Part shown: one piece after another, positions 17,248 to 25,556 of the stretch
Layout: each line of letters opens with the position of its first letter
How positions within the stretch are numbered: position 1 is the stretch's first letter
NCBI GenBank assembly: GCA_900471815.1
Contig: UICE01000003.1
Location: forward strand, 333,558 to 397,557
DNA from: Hyphomicrobiales bacterium
GTDB lineage: Bacteria > Pseudomonadota > Alphaproteobacteria > Rhizobiales > Rhizobiaceae
Length of the DNA: 64,000 nt
Direction: 5' to 3'
Notes under the pieces: generated by a model
The model's input: the letters and a program-made list of their open reading frames with translations, nothing else
Told to the model about the DNA's origin: nothing
Database searches by the model: none
Position numbers and translations under genes: made by a program

Positions 17248-18507
17248 ATGGGAAGCAAGACACTAAAATCACTGCTAATGGCGACAAGCATCCTGGCAAC
17301 AGCCGGTTTTGCTCATGCCGCTGATACCGAGCTTACAATTGAAAGCTGGCGTACGGATGATCTTGCCATCTGGCAGGAAAAGCTGATCCCAGCGTTCGAA
17401 GCAAAGAATCCCGGCATCAAGGTTAAATTCGCGCCAACACCGCCCACCGAATATGATGCCGCCCTTGGTGCGCGTTTTGATGCAGGCAGCGCTGGCGATA
17501 TCATCACTTGCCGTCCGTTTGACAAGTCGCTTGAACAGTTCAAACGCGGCAATCTCGCCAGCCTCACTGATCTCCCCGGCATGAAAAATTTCTCCGACGT
17601 TGCCAAGGCTGCGTGGACGACTGATGATGGCAAGGACGCATTCTGCGTACCGATGGCCTCGGTTATTCATGGGTTCATCTACAACAAGGATGCCTTTGAT
17701 AAGCTTGGCATTGCTATTCCGACGACCGAAGCTGAATTCTTTGCAGCGCTAGACAAGATCAAGGCCGATGGCACCTATATTCCAATGGCAATGGGTACGA
17801 AAGACCTTTGGGAAGCCGCAACCATGGGCTACCAGAATATCGGCCCGACATATTGGAAGGGTGAAGAAGGCCGCGCCAAGCTGATTAAGGGCGAGGAAAA
17901 GCTGACGGACGCCCCTTGGGTCGAGCCTTACAAGGTTTTGCTGAAGTGGAAAGATTATCTGGGCGATGGTTTTGAAGCTCAGACCTATCCGGACAGCCAG
18001 AATCTGTTCACCTTGGGTCGTGCTGCAATCTATCCAGCTGGTTCATGGGAAATTGGCCTTTTCAATACGCAGGCTCAGTTCAAAATGGGGGCATTCCCGC
18101 CACCCGTGAAAAATGCTGGCGATGCATGCTACATCTCGGATCATAACGATATTGGCGCGGGTCTGAACGCCAAGAGCAAACATCCGGAAGAAGCCAAGAA
18201 GTTCCTCGATTGGGTCGCTTCGCCCGAGTTCGCCGACATCTATGCCAATGCGCTGCCTGGCTTCTTCAGCCTGAACTCGACGCCGGTAAAGATGCAGGAT
18301 CCATTGGCGCAGGAGTTCGTTTCCTGGCGCGAAAAGTGCAAGCCAACAATCCGTTCAACTTACCAGATATTGTCGCGCGGCACACCTAATCTCGAAAACG
18401 AGACATGGGTAGAATCTGCTAACGTGATCAATGGTACCGACACGCCTGAAGCAGCAGCCAAGAAGCTGCAAGACGGTCTGGACAGCTGGTACAAGCCTGC
18501 CAAATAA
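17248..18507 (+). CDS. Sugar ABC transporter substrate-binding protein
   Basis: A 419-residue periplasmic binding protein of the MalE/UgpB-like family 1. The signal peptide ends near residue 25 (GFAHA), and the mature protein begins DTELTIESWR. Internal landmarks are an aromatic-rich cleft with YDAALGARFDAGSAGDIITC (about 70), VIHGFIYNKDAFDKLGI (about 143) and LFTLGRAAIYPAGSWEIG (about 252). The ATG at 17248 follows CAGGAGA; an upstream ATG at 17224 is less likely. The ligand cannot be read from sequence; its position between murQ and permease genes suggests an amino sugar or peptidoglycan/chitin fragment. Confidence 0.9.
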   Translation: MGSKTLKSLLMATSILATAGFAHAADTELTIESWRTDDLAIWQEKLIPAFEAKNPGIKVKFAPTPPTEYDAALGARFDAGSAGDIITCRPFDKSLEQFKRGNLASLTDLPGMKNFSDVAKAAWTTDDGKDAFCVPMASVIHGFIYNKDAFDKLGIAIPTTEAEFFAALDKIKADGTYIPMAMGTKDLWEAATMGYQNIGPTYWKGEEGRAKLIKGEEKLTDAPWVEPYKVLLKWKDYLGDGFEAQTYPDSQNLFTLGRAAIYPAGSWEIGLFNTQAQFKMGAFPPPVKNAGDACYISDHNDIGAGLNAKSKHPEEAKKFLDWVASPEFADIYANALPGFFSLNSTPVKMQDPLAQEFVSWREKCKPTIRSTYQILSRGTPNLENETWVESANVINGTDTPEAAAKKLQDGLDSWYKPAK

Positions 18508-18517
18508 GCACTTGATC

Positions 18518-18549
18518 ATAAACGGGGCATCGCCTGATGCCCCGTTTAT
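18518..18549 (+). terminator. Intercistronic hairpin after the binding-protein gene
   Basis: A perfect 13-base-pair stem ATAAACGGGGCAT / ATGCCCCGTTTAT with a six-base loop, 10 bases after the stop of the binding-protein gene. The sequence after it (GCTTTGAG) is not a T-run, so it is probably a stabiliser or partial terminator that sets the binding protein above the permeases, as at 10080-10107. Confidence 0.65.
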
Positions 18550-18650
18550 GCTTTGAGTAAAACGTCGATTATTCGACTTGATGGTTTTCCACGGCAGTCG
18601 CACGCCGTTTTATGATGCGGCCAAAACCAAAAGCAGGGGTTCTGTTATCC

Positions 18651-19601
18651 ATGAGCACAGTCGAGCAAGCATCGGCCGACCGCGGCAACGATAAGCGTCC
18701 TTGGCGCTGGTACATATTGGTATTTTTGACACCAGCTTTGCTCGTCTACACGGCGGTGATGATCCTTCCGCTCATCGAAACACTGCGTCTTTCGCTGTTC
18801 AACGTCAAAGATGGCCAAAGCGTCTTTGTGGGCTTGGACAATTTTGCTGTGCTATTTGGAGATCCGCGTTGGGCGGCAAGCTTCTGGAACGCACTTAAGA
18901 ATAACTTCATCTTCTTTTTCATTCACATGGTCGTGCAAAATCCAATCGGGGTTGCATTGGCAGCGCTTCTATCCGTGCCAAAATTGCGCTTTGGTGCCTT
19001 CTACCGCACCGCTTTGTTTCTGCCGACGCTGCTTTCATTTGTCATTGTCGGGTTTATCTGGAAGCTCATTCTTTCACCGATATGGGGCGTCTCGCCATTC
19101 CTTTTGGATTTGATTGGCCTCAAATCACTTTTCTCGCCATGGCTCGGTAAGCCCGGTTCAGCATTGATTGCGGTGTCACTGATTTCAGTGTGGCAGTATG
19201 TCGGCATACCGATGATGTTGATTTACGCGGCGATGCTGAACATTCCGGACGAAGTTCTGGAAGCAGCAGAGTGCGACGGTGTTACCGGATGGAGCCAATT
19301 CTGGAAGATCAAGCTTCCGCTGATATTGCCCTCAATCGGCATCATCTCGATCCTTACTTTTGTGGGCAATTTCAACGCGTTCGATCTGGTTTATACCGTG
19401 CAAGGTGCACTGGCAGGGCCGGATGGAGCGACCGATATTCTCGGAACGTTGCTTTACCGTACATTCTTTGGCTTCCAGCTTCAGATCGGTGACAAGTCCA
19501 TGGGCGCAACCATCGCGACGGTGATGTTCCTCATCATCCTCTCTGGCGTTTGCCTCTATCTGTTTGCCATTCAGCGGCGCATGCGCCGGTATCAGTTTTA
19601 G
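18651..19601 (+). CDS. Sugar ABC transporter permease (MalF type)
   Basis: Inner-membrane permease of 316 residues with about six helices. The coupling loop EAAECDGVTGWSQFWKIKLPL lies near residues 205-225. Because the ATG at 18651 follows AGCAGGGG at reasonable spacing, I chose it over an earlier ATG at 18612 that lacks a site. It works with the next gene's product as the transmembrane pair and receives substrate from the upstream binding protein. Confidence 0.9.
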   Translation: MSTVEQASADRGNDKRPWRWYILVFLTPALLVYTAVMILPLIETLRLSLFNVKDGQSVFVGLDNFAVLFGDPRWAASFWNALKNNFIFFFIHMVVQNPIGVALAALLSVPKLRFGAFYRTALFLPTLLSFVIVGFIWKLILSPIWGVSPFLLDLIGLKSLFSPWLGKPGSALIAVSLISVWQYVGIPMMLIYAAMLNIPDEVLEAAECDGVTGWSQFWKIKLPLILPSIGIISILTFVGNFNAFDLVYTVQGALAGPDGATDILGTLLYRTFFGFQLQIGDKSMGATIATVMFLIILSGVCLYLFAIQRRMRRYQF

Positions 19602-19611
19602 GATTACGATC

Positions 19612-20451
19612 ATGGCAAAAACCACGACATCCCCAGTTCGGACCGGTCTCGTCCACCTCGCGTTGATAACTTACACGCTTATCGCGTTATTCCCCGTGTT
19701 CCTGACCGTCATCAATTCTTTCAAGGATCGCGCCTCTATTTTCCGCGATCCTCTGGGGCTACCTACTCCATCGGTTTTCAGTCTCGTTGGTTATGAAACA
19801 GTGCTGAAGCAAGGCGATTTCATACTCTATTTTCAAAACAGTTTTATCGTCACTGCCGTATCGATCTTTTTCGTTCTGTTGTTTGGGGCAATGGCAGCCT
19901 TTGCATTGTCGGAATATCGTTTCCGCGGCAATACCCTAATGGGACTTTATCTTGCACTTGGTATCATGATCCCGATTCGGCTGGGCACAGTAGCGATCCT
20001 GCAGGGGATGGTTGCTGCCGGTCTGGTCAACACGTTGACCGCGCTCATTCTGGTTTATACTGCACAGGGTCTTCCGCTAGCCGTATTCATCCTTACTGAA
20101 TTTATGCAAACGGTTTCCGATGATTTGAAGAATGCCGGACGTATCGACGGCCTTTCGGAATATTCCATATTCTTCCGTCTTGTTTTGCCGTTGATAAGGC
20201 CAGCCATGGCAACTGTCGCTGTCTTTACCATGATACCAATCTGGAACGATCTCTGGTTCCCGCTGATCCTTGCGCCCAGCGACGCGACCAAGACGATTAC
20301 GCTTGGCAGTCAGGTCTTTATCGGTCAGTTCGTAACTAACTGGAATGCTGTTCTTGCTGCACTTACTCTGGCGATTGTGCCGGTGCTTGTCCTTTACCTT
20401 ATCTTTTCGCGGCAGTTGATCCGCGGCATCACAGCAGGAGCCGTGAAATGA
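19612..20451 (+). CDS. Sugar ABC transporter permease (MalG type)
   Basis: Inner-membrane permease, 279 residues, with six likely helices and an EAA-type loop in modified form: DDLKNAGRIDGLSEYSIFFRLVLPL around residues 165-190, where the family's leading EAA is replaced by KNAG. The ATG at 19612 follows TAGGA. The frame is open 16 codons earlier inside the previous gene, but that start is rejected. The gene ends in a four-base overlap with the oxidoreductase gene. Confidence 0.9.
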   Translation: MAKTTTSPVRTGLVHLALITYTLIALFPVFLTVINSFKDRASIFRDPLGLPTPSVFSLVGYETVLKQGDFILYFQNSFIVTAVSIFFVLLFGAMAAFALSEYRFRGNTLMGLYLALGIMIPIRLGTVAILQGMVAAGLVNTLTALILVYTAQGLPLAVFILTEFMQTVSDDLKNAGRIDGLSEYSIFFRLVLPLIRPAMATVAVFTMIPIWNDLWFPLILAPSDATKTITLGSQVFIGQFVTNWNAVLAALTLAIVPVLVLYLIFSRQLIRGITAGAVK

Positions 20452-21509
20452 GCGAACAAAAGCCGATCCGCGTTCTTGTTGCCGGGCTTGGCAATATGGG
20501 CCGCAGTCATGCGCTCGCCTACCATAATAATCCGGGATTTGAGATCGTTGGGTTGGTAAACAGATCTGTCGTGCCCTTGCAGCCGGAACTTGAAGGGTAC
20601 ACGATTCACCAATCATTTGAGGCAGCCTTGGCGGAGCTCAAACCGGAACTGGTGTCCATCAATACCTATTCCGACAGCCATGCAGACTATGCTGTGGCGG
20701 CAATGAAAGCGGGGGCGGATGTCTTCGTTGAAAAGCCATTGGCTACAACAGTTGCCGATGCGGAGCGTGTGGTAGCTGCCGCCAAGCAGTATGGCCGTAA
20801 ACTGGTGATTGGTTACATATTGCGCCACCATCCGTCATGGGTTCGGCTGATTGAAGAGGCCCGAAAACTCGGCGGACCTTATGTTTTCCGGATGAATCTC
20901 AATCAGCAATCCAGTGGTGCAACTTGGAACACGCATAAGGCGCTTATGCAGACAACGTCTCCAATTGTCGATTGCGGCGTGCACTACCTCGATGTGATGT
21001 TGCAAATCACCGATGCAAAGCCGGTTCAGGTACGCGGCATGGGCGTGCGGCTATCGGATGAGATTGCGCCAGACATGTACAATTATGGTCATCTCCAGGT
21101 TCTGTTCGATGATAGGACTGTGGGGTGGTATGAGGCCGGCTGGGGTCCGATGATTTCGGAAACCGCCTTCTTCGTGAAAGACGTCATATCTCCCAATGGT
21201 TGTGTCTCCATCGTGATGGATCAGAATGCCAAATCAGATGACATCGATTCCCATACCAAGACGTCAACGATAAAGTTGCACTCAGCAGCAATGGATGCAG
21301 ATGGTCGTTTTACCAAGCAGGACGAATTGCTGAATATGGCTGGTGAGCCTGGCCATCAGGAGCTGTGCGATCTTGAGCAAGCCTATGTCCTCAAGGCAAT
21401 CCGGGAAAATATTGATCTTACACGTCACATGCAGGATGCGGTGCGCTCTTTGAGCGTGTGTCTTGCAGCCGACGAAAGCGTTCGTACCGGTCAGCCAGTA
21501 AACCTATAA
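20448..21509 (+). CDS. Gfo/Idh/MocA-family NAD(P)-dependent sugar oxidoreductase
   Basis: A 353-residue dehydrogenase. The N-terminal Rossmann fold has VLVAGLGNMGRSHALAYH, and the strand-end EKPLATTVADAE near residue 94 carries the family's EKP motif. The C-terminal half has DCGVHYLDVMLQ near 180, where the catalytic His/Asp of the family lie. Family members oxidise sugars at C1, C2 or C3, or inositols. Embedded between permease and ATPase genes of a transporter and overlapping the former by four bases, it probably acts on the imported sugar. Which hydroxyl it attacks cannot be told. Confidence 0.88.
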   Translation: MSEQKPIRVLVAGLGNMGRSHALAYHNNPGFEIVGLVNRSVVPLQPELEGYTIHQSFEAALAELKPELVSINTYSDSHADYAVAAMKAGADVFVEKPLATTVADAERVVAAAKQYGRKLVIGYILRHHPSWVRLIEEARKLGGPYVFRMNLNQQSSGATWNTHKALMQTTSPIVDCGVHYLDVMLQITDAKPVQVRGMGVRLSDEIAPDMYNYGHLQVLFDDRTVGWYEAGWGPMISETAFFVKDVISPNGCVSIVMDQNAKSDDIDSHTKTSTIKLHSAAMDADGRFTKQDELLNMAGEPGHQELCDLEQAYVLKAIRENIDLTRHMQDAVRSLSVCLAADESVRTGQPVNL

Positions 21510-21536
21510 ATTTATCCAAGAAACGGGAACAAGACA

Positions 21537-22538
21537 TTGGGTTCTTTGAAGATCGAAAATATCGTTAAGTCTTTTGGCCATGTGGACGTACTGAAAGGTA
21601 TTGACCTTGAGGTAGAGGACGGCGAGTTCGTCATTTTTGTCGGACCATCGGGCTGCGGTAAATCAACGCTGCTGCGTATCATCGCTGGTCTGGAAGACGC
21701 GACGGCTGGCGAAATTCTTATTGATGGCAAGAAGGTCAATAATACGCCGCCAGCCAAGCGGGGCATTGCGATGGTATTTCAGACCTATGCGCTTTATCCA
21801 CATCTGTCGGTTCGCGATAATATGGGTCTTGGGTTGAAACAGGCCGGAAAACCCGCAGACGAAATAAAGGAGCGCACCAAAGTCGCATCCTCCATGTTGT
21901 CGCTTGACGATTATCTTGAGCGTCGTCCTTCAGAGCTTTCAGGCGGGCAACGCCAACGTGTTGCTATCGGGCGTGCCATAGTGCGCGAGCCCAAGCTGTT
22001 TCTTTTTGATGAGCCATTGTCAAATCTTGACGCGGCCCTACGCGTCAATACACGATTGGAGATCGCTCGACTTCATCGCCAACTCAAGGCGACCATGATC
22101 TATGTGACACATGATCAGGTTGAGGCAATGACGCTCGCCGATAAGATCGTCGTGCTGAACAAGGGTAAGATCGAGCAGGTAGGTTCGCCTATGGAGCTTT
22201 ATAATGCTCCGCAGACCGTATTCGTTGCCGGCTTTATCGGATCGCCGCAGATGAACCTGATTGACGCGGCAAAGCTTGGCCATACCGATGCGAAAACTAT
22301 TGGTATTCGCCCGGAGCATATTCAGGTCAGCAGCACATCTGGAGAATGGAAGGGCTCGGTCATCCATGTCGAACATTTGGGTGCTGATACAATCATCTAT
22401 CTCCAAACGGACTTTGGACCTTTGACAGTCAGACTGTTCGGAGAGCATCAGTACGAAGTTGATGGCATTCTATATGCAACCCCAGATGCCGGGCGCACTT
22501 ATCGCTTTGACAACGAAGGACAGGTCATCAAATCGTGA
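21537..22538 (+). CDS. Sugar ABC transporter ATPase (MalK/UgpC type)
   Basis: A 333-residue ATPase completing the amino-sugar transporter. Walker [10 protein letters not shown] (about 37-45), signature [17 protein letters not shown] (about 134), Walker [15 protein letters not shown], and a shortened TOBE domain at the C-terminus (about 238-333). The start is a TTG at 21537 with GGGA nine bases upstream; no ATG is available before the ABC core, and the first residues then match the family. It lies 27 bases after the oxidoreductase gene. Confidence 0.91.
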   Translation: MGSLKIENIVKSFGHVDVLKGIDLEVEDGEFVIFVGPSGCGKSTLLRIIAGLEDATAGEILIDGKKVNNTPPAKRGIAMVFQTYALYPHLSVRDNMGLGLKQAGKPADEIKERTKVASSMLSLDDYLERRPSELSGGQRQRVAIGRAIVREPKLFLFDEPLSNLDAALRVNTRLEIARLHRQLKATMIYVTHDQVEAMTLADKIVVLNKGKIEQVGSPMELYNAPQTVFVAGFIGSPQMNLIDAAKLGHTDAKTIGIRPEHIQVSSTSGEWKGSVIHVEHLGADTIIYLQTDFGPLTVRLFGEHQYEVDGILYATPDAGRTYRFDNEGQVIKS

Positions 22539-22639
22539 CGATTCATGTCATGACATCATAGACTGTTTGGGTCATAGTCGCCGCCGCGCAGAGTCTCTTC
22601 GTGCGCGGCATACTTATTGACGAGAACAGGATCGATGTT

Positions 22640-23701
22640 ATGGGCTATATCCCGGATTCCAAGCGCTACGACACTATGAAGTACAATCGCTGTGGTCGCA
22701 GCGGCCTAAGACTGCCAGCGATTTCTCTCGGCCTTTGGCACAATTTCGGCGATGACACACCCCATAATCTCAAACAGGCAATTTGCCGTCAGGCATTCGA
22801 TCTCGGCATTACCCATTTCGATCTTGCCAATAATTACGGACCACCTCCCGGTTCTGCCGAGACAGCTTTTGGCGAAATCCTGCGTACGGATTTCAGAGCC
22901 CATCGCGATGAGTTGATTATCTCTTCCAAGGCAGGATATGGCATGTGGCCAGGCCCCTATGGCGAATGGGGTAGCCGGAAATATTTGATGGCCAGTTGTG
23001 ACCAAAGCTTGAAGCGACTCGGTCTCGATTATGTCGATATTTTCTATTCGCATCGTTTCGATCCAGATACGCCGCTTGAAGAAACGATGATGGCCTTGGA
23101 TCATATTGTGCGGTCTGGCCGCGCTCAATATGTTGGGCTTTCCTCGTATAATTCTCATCGCACGCGCGAAGCGGCGGCCATTCTTGAAGAACTTGGCACG
23201 CCTTGCCTTATTCACCAGCCAAGCTACTCCATGATTAACCGCTGGATCGAGGAAGATGGTTTGGTTGATACTTTGGAAGATCTGGGAATTGGCTCGATTG
23301 TATTTTCGCCGCTGGCTCAAGGAATGCTGACAGACAAATATCTCAAGGGTGTTCCTGAACAGAGTCGTGCTGCACAAGGAAAATCACTCAATCCTGAATT
23401 TCTTAGCGATCAGAATATCGCCAATATTCGCTCACTAAACGAGATTGCTTCGCGCCGCGGACAAACGCTCGCTCAAATGGCGTTGGCGTGGGTTTTGAGG
23501 AAAGGTCGTATTACGACGGCTTTGATTGGTGCGAGCAAGCCGCAGCAGGTCATTGATTGTGTAAAAGCGCTCGACAATCTTGAGTTCAGCGACGAGGAGT
23601 TGGCTCAGATTGATACCTATGCGAACGATGCCAATGTCAATCTTTGGGCTGCTTCGGCCGAACGCAAAGGGCCAGAGCGCAAGCCGGTCAAATTGGACTG
23701 A
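22640..23701 (+). CDS. Aldo/keto reductase, YghZ (Gpr)-like
   Basis: A 353-residue TIM-barrel NADPH-dependent reductase of the subgroup with YghZ/Gpr and Kv-channel beta subunits. Seen: RCGRSGLRLPAISLGLWHNFG near residue 20, THFDLANNYGPPPGSAE (about 58, catalytic Asp/Tyr), YVDIFYSHRFDPDTP (about 135), and IGASKPQQVIDCVKAL near 298 (NADPH-binding end). YghZ reduces L-glyceraldehyde-3-phosphate and methylglyoxal. The ATG at 22640 gives an N-terminus aligning with that protein; the earlier ATG at 22601 is less likely. It starts 101 bases after the ATPase gene and may be the last gene of the murQ operon or have its own promoter. Confidence 0.9.
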   Translation: MGYIPDSKRYDTMKYNRCGRSGLRLPAISLGLWHNFGDDTPHNLKQAICRQAFDLGITHFDLANNYGPPPGSAETAFGEILRTDFRAHRDELIISSKAGYGMWPGPYGEWGSRKYLMASCDQSLKRLGLDYVDIFYSHRFDPDTPLEETMMALDHIVRSGRAQYVGLSSYNSHRTREAAAILEELGTPCLIHQPSYSMINRWIEEDGLVDTLEDLGIGSIVFSPLAQGMLTDKYLKGVPEQSRAAQGKSLNPEFLSDQNIANIRSLNEIASRRGQTLAQMALAWVLRKGRITTALIGASKPQQVIDCVKALDNLEFSDEELAQIDTYANDANVNLWAASAERKGPERKPVKLD

Positions 23702-23834
23702 CACGTCAGACAGAACAATGCTTCGGCGGCGGAGTAGGTCGCCGGGCATGTAAGCAATTGGCAGAACGCGCCAATTGTGCGAAATGTCTGCGGCAGAACA
23801 GAAATAGCCTGAACAAGCGGAATGGAACTTTTCA

Positions 23835-25145
23835 ATGAAGATTGCGATGATCGGGACCGGATATGTCGGTCTGGTGTCGGGAGTGTGCTTTGCCGAATTC
23901 GGCTTCTCTGTCACATGCGTTGATAAAAACCCGGCTATTGTCGAGCGCTTGCAGGCGGGCGAAGTTACCATTTTCGAACCTGGCCTCGATGAATTGCTTG
24001 CGCGCAATGCGCGCGACGGTCGGCTGACATTTACCACCGAACTCGCTGAGACAGTTGCAGATGCCGACGTGATATTCGTCGCGGTAGGTACGCCGTCCAG
24101 ACGTGGCGATGGTGAGGCTGATCTGCAATATATTCATGCAGCGGCGGATGAGATCGCTGCAGCGATGAAGCCAAATGCTGTCATTGTGATTAAGTCCACA
24201 GTGGTGGTCGGCACCAATGCCGATGTGCGCGATCGTATCGCCAAGGCCCGGCCCGGTGTGCCGTTTTCCATGGTGTCCAATCCGGAATTTCTTCGTGAAG
24301 GTTCAGCAGTTGAAGACTTTCTTCGACCGGACCGCGTTGTCGTCGGTGTTCATGACGATGCGGGAGCAGCTGCCATGAAGCGCGTTTATCGTCCGCTTTA
24401 TCTGCGTGAGACGCCAATGATTGTGACCACTTTGGAAAATGCTGAAATCATCAAATATGCGGCCAATGCCTTTTTGGCCATGAAGGTCACCTTCATCAAC
24501 GAAGTGGCAGACCTTTGCGAAAAGACAGGCGGAAATGTGCAGGATGTTGCCCGTGCCATCGGCATGGATAATCGCATCGGCTCAAAGTTCCTGCATGCCG
24601 GTCCGGGTTTCGGCGGTTCGTGTTTCCCGAAGGACACACGAGCTTACGCTGCAACGGGACGCAAGATGAATGCGCCTCAAACGCTGATCGAACAGGTTGT
24701 CACTGTCAATGAGCAGCGCAAACGGTCAATGGCTGAGCGGATTGTTGAAGCTGCGAAAAAGAGCGGGACCAAGTCGATTGCCGTTCTTGGCATCGCATTC
24801 AAGCCGAATACGGATGATATTCGTGAGTCTCCGGCTTTGGACATTATTCCAGCCCTGCAAAAGGCCGGTCTGACTGTGCGAGCGCATGATCCGGAAGCGC
24901 GTAGCGCTGCGGAGCCGATTCTGCCCGGTGTTATCTGGTGCACCTCTGCCTATGATGCGATTGAAGGAGCCGGCATTACCGTGTTGCTGACGGAATGGAA
25001 CGCCTATCGCGCACTCAATCTGAAAAAAGTCTCAGAATTGATGAGCGGCAATATTCTCTTCGACCTGCGTAATGTCTTTAATGAACAGGAACTCGAAGGC
25101 TCGGGCCTTGAATATTATTCAGTCGGCAGACCGCTTGTTGGGTAA
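23835..25145 (+). CDS. ugd: UDP-glucose 6-dehydrogenase
   Basis: Oxidises UDP-glucose to UDP-glucuronate with two NAD+, supplying uronic acid for exopolysaccharide, capsule or lipid A/LPS sugars. 436 residues. N-terminal Rossmann motif GTGYVGLVSG; central helix EIIKYAANAFLAMKVTFINE; catalytic Cys in GPGFGGSCFPKDT (about 260); C-terminal UDP-binding AFKPNTDDIRESPAL (about 320). It is preceded by a gap of 133 bases and transcribed toward the convergent LAB_N membrane protein gene. No polysaccharide glycosyltransferases flank it, so its pathway is not defined by context. Confidence 0.95.
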   Translation: MKIAMIGTGYVGLVSGVCFAEFGFSVTCVDKNPAIVERLQAGEVTIFEPGLDELLARNARDGRLTFTTELAETVADADVIFVAVGTPSRRGDGEADLQYIHAAADEIAAAMKPNAVIVIKSTVVVGTNADVRDRIAKARPGVPFSMVSNPEFLREGSAVEDFLRPDRVVVGVHDDAGAAAMKRVYRPLYLRETPMIVTTLENAEIIKYAANAFLAMKVTFINEVADLCEKTGGNVQDVARAIGMDNRIGSKFLHAGPGFGGSCFPKDTRAYAATGRKMNAPQTLIEQVVTVNEQRKRSMAERIVEAAKKSGTKSIAVLGIAFKPNTDDIRESPALDIIPALQKAGLTVRAHDPEARSAAEPILPGVIWCTSAYDAIEGAGITVLLTEWNAYRALNLKKVSELMSGNILFDLRNVFNEQELEGSGLEYYSVGRPLVG

Positions 25146-25153
25146 GCCACCGC

Positions 25154-25474
25154 TTACACATCTTGAGTGAGTGCTCGCTTTTCATTGGCGATCAGCCAAA
25201 GGTTGCGGATATAGACAAATAAACCGAAGCCTTGGCCAGCTATGAATACAGGGTCCTTGCGGACGATCGCATAGACAAAAAGCAGCGCTCCGCCAAAAAG
25301 CGAAAAAAACCAGAAGGCTACAGGCATTACGCTTTTCTTTGCTTTTTCGGACGCGAGCCACTGGACGACGAAGCGCATGGTGAAACATCCCTGAGCGAAA
25401 AAGCCCAGCAAAATCCAGGCGTCAAACTGTTCGATAAAAACCGTATGCAGCCAATTGGAAAATGCTTCGGCCAT
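25154..25474 (-). CDS. Small membrane protein with lipid-A biosynthesis N-terminal domain (LAB_N)
   Basis: A 106-residue membrane protein with three hydrophobic helices and the short LAB_N domain, also found fused to some glycosyltransferases and lipid A-modifying proteins. Recognisable pieces are GFFAQGCFTMRFVVQWLASEKAKKSVMP (about 25-50) and GQGFGLFVYIRNLWLIANEKR near the C-terminus. Stand-alone forms usually sit next to a dolichyl-phosphate-mannose-type transferase or lipid-modifying genes; here the convergent neighbour is UDP-glucose dehydrogenase, nine bases away. The biochemical role of the domain is unsettled. Confidence 0.85.
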   Translation of the reverse strand: MAEAFSNWLHTVFIEQFDAWILLGFFAQGCFTMRFVVQWLASEKAKKSVMPVAFWFFSLFGGALLFVYAIVRKDPVFIAGQGFGLFVYIRNLWLIANEKRALTQDV

Positions 25475-25556
25475 TGCTGGTCTCCATATTATTCAGGGAG
25501 GGCTTTCCCTCTCGCGCGGGCTCAATATCACTGAATGACGCTCTGCACCATTGGGA

